5,722 nucleotides of DNA from an uncultured Peptostreptococcus sp. (GTDB lineage Bacteria; Bacillota; Clostridia; Peptostreptococcales; Peptostreptococcaceae). The translations under genes were made by a program, and so were the position numbers. The stretch is taken from the NCBI GenBank assembly GCA_900759325.1, contig CAAEUW010000046.1, forward strand, positions 1 to 5,722. Direction: 5' to 3'. Below, piece by piece: positions 1 through 5,225 of this stretch (position 1 is its first letter; each line of letters starts with the position of its first letter). The notes below the pieces were generated by a model. That model did not search any database, was not told the DNA's origin, and worked only from the letters and a program-made list of their open reading frames with translations.

Positions 1-445
1 TATAAAAGTAGGCATGGTCCATATACCAGGCATTATAATCAGCTACCGCATTGCTAGGTATGTTTTCATTGCTAGGAACTATTGCCACATATTTGCCCAA
101 TAAATTAAGATGCAAACTTAATCCCTTATTACTTTTAACAACTATTATAGTTGGCACAAAAGGTATGATGTTCCCAAAATTCACCGAGTTGTAATGTATG
201 CTTTTGTTTTTATAATGGTCAGGGTTATTGTCTGTAAAATGTTTATACTCATAAGGCAAACTTCCACCACTTGCCCACCTTTTTCTAGCACCTTTTATAG
301 ACTGGATACACCCAACCACATCAAGTATTCTGTTAGGAGATAAGTTATCATCTTTTTTAATTTCGGTAATTAACCCACTAAGGGCCGCTTGATAGTCAAG
401 CCCTAATTGTTCGGTTCTTTCAACTTCTCTTTTATAAGTACTCAA
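1..445 (-). CDS. Partial gene, putative tail fibre or receptor-binding protein (5' part only, TTG start)
   Basis: The reading frame opens at a TTG codon (443-445) and stays open for 148 codons to the left edge, so the C-terminus is missing. The TTG start is well supported: an AAGGGGG ribosome binding site (454-460) lies 8 nt upstream, and the codon just before the TTG is an in-frame TAG (446-448), so the gene cannot start earlier. The next in-frame start-type codon is a GTG at codon 43, with no clear binding site. The product begins MSTYKREVERTEQLGLDYQA. It has a charged, probably helical N-terminal part (about 1-55), a Trp/Tyr-rich middle, and a segment FVPTIIVVKSNKG (about 96-108) that faintly recalls the 'GF.Pk.viv' segments of many tail-fibre proteins. 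I do not recognise the family. The fibre role is inferred from its place just after the wedge genes, where PBSX-type phages carry fibre genes. It lies 5 nt after the previous stop and is probably co-translated. The coding frame is secure, the function weak. Confidence 0.72.
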   Translation of the reverse strand, partial: MSTYKREVERTEQLGLDYQAALSGLITEIKKDDNLSPNRILDVVGCIQSIKGARKRWASGGSLPYEYKHFTDNNPDHYKNKSIHYNSVNFGNIIPFVPTIIVVKSNKGLSLHLNLLGKYVAIVPSNENIPSNAVADYNAWYMDHAYFY

Positions 446-450
446 CTATT

Positions 451-873
451 CTACCCCCTTAATAGCTTTTCTAACTTATCATTGGCTGTCTTATGCCTTG
501 TAACAAATGTCCCTAGATGCGTATTGTATTCATCTACACTGGCCTTATATTCTGCTACAGTATTTACTATTTCAGTATCCTTATCCTTTAGTTCTTTAAG
601 AACTTTATCAAGGGTTTTGTCCGCCCATGTTGTGACTTTTACTTTTAAGTCAGTTAATTCAATTGAGCCTAGCTTCTTCCATAGAAATTTGATGAAGTTT
701 GCCACCGACTTATCACCACCTGTCGCCTCTACATAACCTTCCAGGGTAATTTCATTTATATTGCCAAAAGTTTTATCTATTAAGTCAGAATTAGCATTCA
801 CCCTGTCTACACTATAGTGTTCTGTCTTATCATCTTTGGTTAGTTCAATATTTTTTGTTTTTACTATTGCCAT
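451..873 (-). CDS. Short fibre-adaptor-like baseplate protein (140 residues), function unassigned
   Basis: This is a small acidic/lysine-rich protein with no signal peptide or membrane segment. Its N-terminus (about 1-38) contains VDRVNANSDLIDKTFG, which resembles the 'D.N.N.d.ID' segment at the start of many phage tail-fibre and baseplate-attached proteins. A helical stretch FIKFLWKKLG follows (60-69). From about residue 84 to 140 the protein is almost entirely charged and likely alpha-helical, with spaced Leu/Val/Ile/Tyr residues suggesting a coiled coil. Its ATG shares one base with the TAA of the XkdU-like gene (TAATG), and an AAGAGGTG site (882-889) sits 8 nt upstream, so translation is probably coupled. 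By position it replaces the N-terminal part of a fibre gene. A structural adaptor or short fibre between wedge and receptor-binding protein is the best inference. A chaperone is possible, but those usually follow the fibre gene. I cannot name the family. Confidence 0.8.
   Translation of the reverse strand: MAIVKTKNIELTKDDKTEHYSVDRVNANSDLIDKTFGNINEITLEGYVEATGGDKSVANFIKFLWKKLGSIELTDLKVKVTTWADKTLDKVLKELKDKDTEIVNTVAEYKASVDEYNTHLGTFVTRHKTANDKLEKLLRG
454..460 (-). promoter_or_regulatory. Ribosome binding site that fixes the TTG start at 445
   Basis: On the minus strand the sequence reads AAGGGGG, then 8 nt, then TTG. The site lies within the last codons of the upstream 140-residue gene (stop at 451-453), so ribosomes ending there are placed to restart. 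It is the main evidence that the leftmost frame is a real gene despite its rare start codon. Confidence 0.7.
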
Positions 874-1436
874 TATCTAAACACCTCTTCTTTCAATGCC
901 TCATGTGTATATCCTGCTAAGTCATTATGAGTCTTACCACTTAATATTTCATGAGTGTTATATAATAACTCAATTTCCAAGCTAATGTTCTGAGGCACTA
1001 CATTCTCTAGCAAGTCATTGACAGCATACATCATTCTTTTAGCCCCTAAGTCCAACCTTACCAATAAATGGTTAGAAACAGGGTCTAGTTTCATCTTATA
1101 GCCATCTACACCCACCAAGTTATCCAGAAGACTTGCTAACTTCTTATAAGTGTAGGGCCTCTGTCCCACAAGTTTTGTCTTGATGGCAAATCTTCTTTCA
1201 TCTAGTGTAAAAGATGAGTTTGATTTTAACCCTAGGATATTCTCCCATCTGCTACAACCATAATCATTTAGGCCATCTATAAAGAAGTTATTATGAATTT
1301 CATCAAGTCTATTAGCAGTAAGTGTAAGTTCTGCATTATAGGACTTAGCCAACGCCTGAAATTCCTTAATATCGGCGTACACAGGTGGGATAAAATCTAT
1401 ACATTTTGGCATGTATTCATCTTTAAATCCTATCAT
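873..1436 (-). CDS. xkdU: XkdU/YmfQ-like (DUF2313) baseplate wedge protein
   Basis: The 187-residue product matches the YmfQ/DUF2313 family of contractile-tail baseplates, the counterpart of XkdU in PBSX and of phage P2 gpI-type wedge proteins. It binds baseplate J and helps link wedges to fibres. Family-like segments are FIDGLNDYGCSRWENILGL (52-70), a charged stretch ERRFAIKTKLVGQRPYTYKKL around 80-100, and LLENVVPQNISLEI (142-155), the typical 'P.n..i.i' strand near the end. The tail NDLAGYTHEALKE (171-183) resembles the 'Y.H..L' ending seen in Firmicute members. The length is normal for the family. The ATG at 1434-1436 is preceded by GAGGTGA (1440-1446). The gene overlaps the end of the XkdT-like gene by 14 nt, and its own stop overlaps the next start by one base. 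Nothing suggests damage. Recognition is from memory of the family pattern, without a search. Confidence 0.88.
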   Translation of the reverse strand: MIGFKDEYMPKCIDFIPPVYADIKEFQALAKSYNAELTLTANRLDEIHNNFFIDGLNDYGCSRWENILGLKSNSSFTLDERRFAIKTKLVGQRPYTYKKLASLLDNLVGVDGYKMKLDPVSNHLLVRLDLGAKRMMYAVNDLLENVVPQNISLEIELLYNTHEILSGKTHNDLAGYTHEALKEEVFR

Positions 1437-2481
1437 ATGTCACCTCACCCAATATCGGGATTGCTATTTCATCAAGTACTAGATTTTTTTCTAAGCCATT
1501 TATTTTGGTGCCAGTAATATCCACTACACCTGATATATCTAGCAGCTTATTTTCTATCCTGGATATTCTCACTACTTTTGTTTCACTAGTTCCAAAATCC
1601 TCTCTTATACTCTGCAGATATTCATCAATTTTAGCTTTAATGTCTTGCGTTATGTCTCCAGTATCTTGAGTTAAGGTCAACTTCATACTTATATTTAAAC
1701 TTGTCTTATTGGCTTCAAAAACTTCTGTCATATGGCCTATTGGGGCTAATCCGTAGCCTTCCCCTTGTTCAGAGTTTAGACTATCATTTACAAGTTTTAT
1801 CAGCTCAGTAGATGCCTTCTTGTATGAGTTATCAAGTATATATATCCTTACCCTACCTAACTCACTAGAAGTGGATTTAGGACGCCTAAACACCTTACAA
1901 GTGCCTACTCCATCAATGGCTGTCACCTTATCAATGTAATCAGCCCTATTACCACCAAATGCCTGGTAATCTAAACTTTCCATATATCTTTTTCTAAGAG
2001 ACTCTGCACTTTCTTCATCTCTACCATCTAGCACTATATTAGTTATTTTAGCTGTTTTCAGGTCGGGCAAATCATCTATTGGTGTTAGATTTCCTATAGA
2101 CTCTATATGGCCAGTTTCTTCTGCAACAAGCTTATATTTGTTAGATTCTATCTTTTCTATAACTTCATAGTTACGCTCTTCACAGTTAAATCTGGTGCCT
2201 ATCTCTACTTCCATATTAAACTCTGCTATAACCATTCCCCTAGTAGCTGGCCTGGGGTGTATATTTCTAAGACTACTAAATCTTATCAGATTGTTATGAT
2301 TACAAGTATCTGGAAACGCTTCATCTTCCAACAACTCTATATCTGATTGCAAAGTCATTAGTTCAGGCACAACCATTGCCACAGCTTGATATATTATGCT
2401 GGTCTCTCTCTTATCAAATTCATCTGGGATGGTGTCTAGCATTCTGCCCATGGTCTTATCAAAGCTTATTTCTTTACCCAT
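1423..2481 (-). CDS. xkdT: XkdT-like baseplate J family wedge protein
   Basis: This 352-residue protein belongs to the baseplate J family (PBSX XkdT, P2 gpJ, related to T4 gp6), which forms the ring of wedges around the hub and passes the contraction signal to the sheath. Visible landmarks are the N-terminal helical part with FDKRETSIIYQAVA (22-35), the early IGTRF strand (94-98), GRDEESAESLRKRY (153-166), the hallmark AFGGNRADYIDKV followed by AIDGVG (174-193), GLAPIGH (244-250), RISRIENKLLDISGVVDI (305-322) and a closing ILGEV (343-347). Length and motif order fit a complete Firmicute XkdT. The ATG at 2479-2481 has an AGGTGGTGA site (2488-2496) and overlaps the 3' end of the XkdS-like gene by 8 nt. 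Its stop lies inside the XkdU-like gene. No frameshift or missing segment is seen. Confidence 0.95.
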   Translation of the reverse strand: MGKEISFDKTMGRMLDTIPDEFDKRETSIIYQAVAMVVPELMTLQSDIELLEDEAFPDTCNHNNLIRFSSLRNIHPRPATRGMVIAEFNMEVEIGTRFNCEERNYEVIEKIESNKYKLVAEETGHIESIGNLTPIDDLPDLKTAKITNIVLDGRDEESAESLRKRYMESLDYQAFGGNRADYIDKVTAIDGVGTCKVFRRPKSTSSELGRVRIYILDNSYKKASTELIKLVNDSLNSEQGEGYGLAPIGHMTEVFEANKTSLNISMKLTLTQDTGDITQDIKAKIDEYLQSIREDFGTSETKVVRISRIENKLLDISGVVDITGTKINGLEKNLVLDEIAIPILGEVTYDRI

Positions 2482-2899
2482 TAACGCTCACCACCTTTTC
2501 AACTTCTACTGTCTCCCCTATATTACTTAATACTTCTACCTTCACGCTAAAAGTATCCCTTTCTATTCTCTCAATTTCTAAGCTAGAGATTTCTTGGACT
2601 CTATCATCAGACAGGATTGCTTCTCTGATTGTTGACGCCAATATCAGTTCTATAACTAGGTCATTATCGCCATATAGTTCTTGCAGTTCAACACCAACCT
2701 TATCGCTCATACTTGCATACTGATATCTTTCAGTAGACAAAATAAAGTAAATGGCCTGAGCTAAAGAGTCCTCACTATCTACATAGCCCTTTATTCTGTC
2801 CCCAGAGAGTTTGAAATCCTTGCTACTGTACTTTTTATTCTCATAGTTGTCCAGTAATTTTTCAAATTGTTCTTGAGGTACTCTTGTGTTTGGAATCAT
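2474..2899 (-). CDS. xkdS: XkdS-like (DUF2634) gp25-family sheath initiator
   Basis: The 141-residue protein fits the XkdS/DUF2634 family, which has the T4 gp25/GPW fold. In contractile tails, gp25-type proteins sit on the wedge and start polymerisation of the sheath. Family-type features are GYVDSEDSLAQAIYFILSTE followed by RYQY (38-61), VGVELQELYG (68-77) and IREAILSDDRV (91-101), then alternating beta-type strands to the end (IERDTFSVKVEVLSN, 112-126). The start ATG (2897-2899) overlaps the TGA of the preceding gene as ATGA, a classic coupling arrangement. It also has its own AGGGGAG site (2908-2914) 8 nt upstream. Its last codons overlap the start of the XkdT-like gene by 8 nt. The gene order R-S-T-U supports the call. 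The length is normal and no defects are seen. Confidence 0.92.
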   Translation of the reverse strand: MIPNTRVPQEQFEKLLDNYENKKYSSKDFKLSGDRIKGYVDSEDSLAQAIYFILSTERYQYASMSDKVGVELQELYGDNDLVIELILASTIREAILSDDRVQEISSLEIERIERDTFSVKVEVLSNIGETVEVEKVVSVNG

Positions 2900-3165
2900 T
2901 CTATCAACTCCCCTAATATTACATATTGCTCACCGCCTAAGCATCTGCTTAAAACTACCTTAGTCCCTTTTTTGATTTTTCCTTTATCATCAAAGGCGCG
3001 CTTCAATTTAATGAAGTGAATTTCTTCAAGGACCATCTTTTCATTGATTGCAATTTTAAGGGGTGATGTTGATACCACAGTTCCTATCAAATTGTCACAC
3101 ATAACCATTGATTTTACTGTATTATTTACTATTTTTTTTAAAGTCATTAACAAATTATCCGCCAT
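2896..3165 (-). CDS. xkdR: XkdR-like (DUF2577) small hub/spike protein
   Basis: This 89-residue protein sits exactly where PBSX-type phages carry XkdR (DUF2577), between the XkdQ hub and XkdS. After an N-terminal helix (about 1-22) come GTVVSTSPLKIAINEKMVL (28-46), KGTKVVLSRCLGGEQYVILG (66-85) and a short end. The alternating hydrophobic strands and the 'PL.I' segment are typical of the family and look like a small OB-type beta barrel. OB domains form the base of T4 gp5 and VgrG spikes, so a spike-base role is reasonable but inferred. The start is supported by GGTGGTGA (3170-3177), 4 nt before the ATG. A 17-nt gap separates it from the hub gene, and its stop overlaps the next start by 4 nt. 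The family call rests on position plus motif and is fairly secure. Confidence 0.87.
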   Translation of the reverse strand: MADNLLMTLKKIVNNTVKSMVMCDNLIGTVVSTSPLKIAINEKMVLEEIHFIKLKRAFDDKGKIKKGTKVVLSRCLGGEQYVILGELIE

Positions 3166-3182
3166 ACAATCACCACCTTTTT

Positions 3183-5216
3183 TTAAAAATCACTAAACCT
3201 GTATGCACGCGTAAATTTCCTTGAAGGACAAGTCTGAGATCTAGGTGGTGTTGACTCAACTGCTCTACCATTACCCAGATATAACCCTAGATGCCCTCTC
3301 ATCCATAGAATATCCCCTCTTTTTGCATTAGCTATTGGTATATACTTTAATCCATAACTACCTGGGTTTGAATCTATTGAAGCTGTAGTCCACGCATTTG
3401 CTGGTCGCTTGTTCAGTTTACCTGCGTCTGCATAGGCATAATAGACCATGGCTGAACAGTCAAAATGAGTAGGATTGCCGTTTTTGTATTTATAACTATT
3501 TCTTAACTTATCCGCCTGGGAATATGGCGTTCCTAGTCTGTCCATGCAGAATTTTATGGCGTGTTCTATGATTGCATTTGCGTCTGTAGGGTTTTCATAG
3601 TTTCCTATACTACTCATAGACCTAACACTCATATTTTGCCTACCTTCTTCCATGCTAGATACACCACTACCTAAAAGCCCTTCATTCCAGGTAACGCCTG
3701 TATTTTGCTTATAGAAGCTTTTCAGACTGTTAATATATCCAGTTGAGTCATTCTCATATGGCGGTGCGTAAGTCATTATGATATCGCGTATAGTCCTCTT
3801 ACCGCTTCTTATATAGTGTTTAGCTAGAAGGTAGAATTGGTATTCGACTCCAGCATCTACACTAGGGAATTTCACATAATATCTATCACCCATCCATATT
3901 TTTCCATAGTGTTGGTAGGCATAGTTGTCCTTCCTATTTGAGTAAGTTATACCACCAAAGTTATTACCTTTTAAGGCTAACCCACTATTCATACTTGGTC
4001 TAGATTCTATCCTTATCATCATAGCTACAAGCATAGGATTTACGCCAAAGGCATTACCTAACTGTACGAACTTTTCACCCATTCCAGCAAGTGGTCCTTT
4101 TAGAACTTTATTCATCATGGCAGCAGTTACACCATGGCCCCAGTCTTTTGCACCAATCCTGGACACATTTGACTGTTTACCACTTCTACTATTCGTCGCT
4201 TGGTCTGAAGTAACACCTCTGGTTGATACAAACTCACCACCGATTAATTCTAGATCCATTGAATATAAGCCATCCTCTATCTTATGAGTAACTGCGTCAA
4301 CCACCATGTTGTTTGAAATTACCATGTCCCCTAAGTCAAGGTTGACCATTATTACGGCCCCAGCAACAACCTCATTAGCACCCATGGCATTTTTTATTTT
4401 AAGAGTCTTTGTCTTAGAATTATACATTTTAAGTAGTTGAGTTCCTACAGTTACGGCACTAAAGCTACTGTTGGCCTTTTCAGTTAACTGTAGCATTCCC
4501 CACTTTGCTATACTCTTTTCATCTTTCCAGGTTTGATATACAGTAGCCCCATCTTTTTGAGACTTATACCCTACCCTTATAACGTTGTAGGTTTGCTTAT
4601 CTATGGTTGATTCATAGTCAAAATCCCCAATAACGCTAGCGTCAATAATTACATTCCTATACATGTGTTTTAGTGGGCATAAGGTTAGCTTACCAAAATT
4701 ATCGTATAGTATGAATATCTCACCAGTTGCCTCTGTAGTCTTTTCTATGGCCGTCATGATCATATCAAAATAAGTGGAGTTCTCTTTCGTGATAGATGGT
4801 ATTTTATACTTACTATCCCTGATAGCACCCTTATTCAATCTTCTATCATTAGCTATCATGGTAACTATTTCACCAACAGACTTATTTACAAATATTGCAC
4901 TTTCCTTAGCCTTCAAATACCTAAGCTGATCATAACAAGTAATTTTAACTACTCTATCTTTACTTCTCGATAGGATGAATATAAAACCATAAAACATCCA
5001 GGTTTTAGAAATTCTAACCCTTACTGTGTCACCCTCTTCAAATTGAATTTCTCCATCTTCTTCCTGAATAACACTAAAAGTGCATTTTCCTGCAGAGCCT
5101 TTGCGCTCTAAGGATATTTCAAGACCATTAGTAATAGGGACCTTATATACATTGTCCCCATGCGTGATATATACATCACAGTTGTAGGTGTGCATATCTC
5201 TATTTTCTATTGTCAT
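3183..5216 (-). CDS. xkdQ: XkdQ-like tail hub protein fused to glucosaminidase-like and NlpC/P60 peptidoglycan hydrolase domains
   Basis: The 677-residue product has three parts. Residues 1 to about 334 are an XkdQ/YqbQ-type hub domain (gp27/VgrG-like central ring), with landmarks KITCYDQLRYLKAKESAIFV (91-110), VGEIVTMIAND (114-124) and TGEIFILYDNFGKLTL (164-179). After a Ser/Gly/Gln-rich linker (335-355), residues about 370-507 form a lysozyme-like domain of glucosaminidase type. The likely catalytic Glu is E404 in MIRIESR, followed by LALKGNNFGGI (413-423), FPSVDAGVEYQFYLL (450-464) and a late MTYAPPYEND (481-490). A second linker (about 515-542) leads to a C-terminal NlpC/P60 cysteine peptidase, with Cys587 in HFDCSAMVYYAY, His642 in RGHLGLYLGNG, and Glu654 at the usual third catalytic position. 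The protein would sit at the tail tip and cut both glycan and peptide bonds of the host wall during injection. No signal peptide is seen. The ATG has AGGTGG (5220-5225) only 3 nt upstream, overlapping the stop of the previous gene. It could be annotated as a tail-associated lysin. The symbol applies to the N-terminal part only. Confidence 0.93.
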   Translation of the reverse strand: MTIENRDMHTYNCDVYITHGDNVYKVPITNGLEISLERKGSAGKCTFSVIQEEDGEIQFEEGDTVRVRISKTWMFYGFIFILSRSKDRVVKITCYDQLRYLKAKESAIFVNKSVGEIVTMIANDRRLNKGAIRDSKYKIPSITKENSTYFDMIMTAIEKTTEATGEIFILYDNFGKLTLCPLKHMYRNVIIDASVIGDFDYESTIDKQTYNVIRVGYKSQKDGATVYQTWKDEKSIAKWGMLQLTEKANSSFSAVTVGTQLLKMYNSKTKTLKIKNAMGANEVVAGAVIMVNLDLGDMVISNNMVVDAVTHKIEDGLYSMDLELIGGEFVSTRGVTSDQATNSRSGKQSNVSRIGAKDWGHGVTAAMMNKVLKGPLAGMGEKFVQLGNAFGVNPMLVAMMIRIESRPSMNSGLALKGNNFGGITYSNRKDNYAYQHYGKIWMGDRYYVKFPSVDAGVEYQFYLLAKHYIRSGKRTIRDIIMTYAPPYENDSTGYINSLKSFYKQNTGVTWNEGLLGSGVSSMEEGRQNMSVRSMSSIGNYENPTDANAIIEHAIKFCMDRLGTPYSQADKLRNSYKYKNGNPTHFDCSAMVYYAYADAGKLNKRPANAWTTASIDSNPGSYGLKYIPIANAKRGDILWMRGHLGLYLGNGRAVESTPPRSQTCPSRKFTRAYRFSDF

Positions 5217-5219
5217 ATG

Positions 5220-5225
5220 CCACCT
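5220..5225 (-). promoter_or_regulatory. Closely spaced ribosome binding site of the hub gene
   Basis: Minus-strand AGGTGG is followed by only 3 nt (CAT) before the ATG at 5216. It overlaps the TAG stop (5224-5226) of the XkdP-like gene. The spacing is shorter than the 8-9 nt of several other sites here, which suggests the hub gene relies partly on coupling to upstream translation. No other ATG nearby gives a better start. Confidence 0.5.

Noticed and set aside
440..475. Possible frameshift or programmed slippage at the AGGGGG run joining the 140-residue gene to the leftmost gene
   Set aside because: The downstream frame has a TAG at 446-448, after the run and before the TTG, so a shifted ribosome would stop at once. 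The run is better explained as the ribosome binding site for the TTG start.
407..736. 109-codon open frame on the plus strand
   Set aside because: It lies opposite the 140-residue gene and the start of the fibre-like gene. Its product is a Ser/Phe/Leu-rich string typical of antisense to AT-rich coding DNA, and no family motif is seen.
1293..1517. 74-codon open frame on the plus strand
   Set aside because: It is antisense to the XkdU- and XkdT-like genes, which are well supported; there is no independent support.
2107..2346. 79-codon open frame on the plus strand
   Set aside because: It is antisense to the baseplate J gene, aromatic-rich and motif-free; a chance frame.
2376..2723. 115-codon open frame on the plus strand
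   Set aside because: It spans the antisense of the XkdS/XkdT junction, with low-complexity Ser/Thr/Leu content and no motif.
3178..3189. T-run followed by A-run in the gap between the hub and DUF2577 genes, considered as a terminator
   Set aside because: There is no GC-rich stem next to it, and the spot also holds the ribosome binding site of the next gene in an evident operon.
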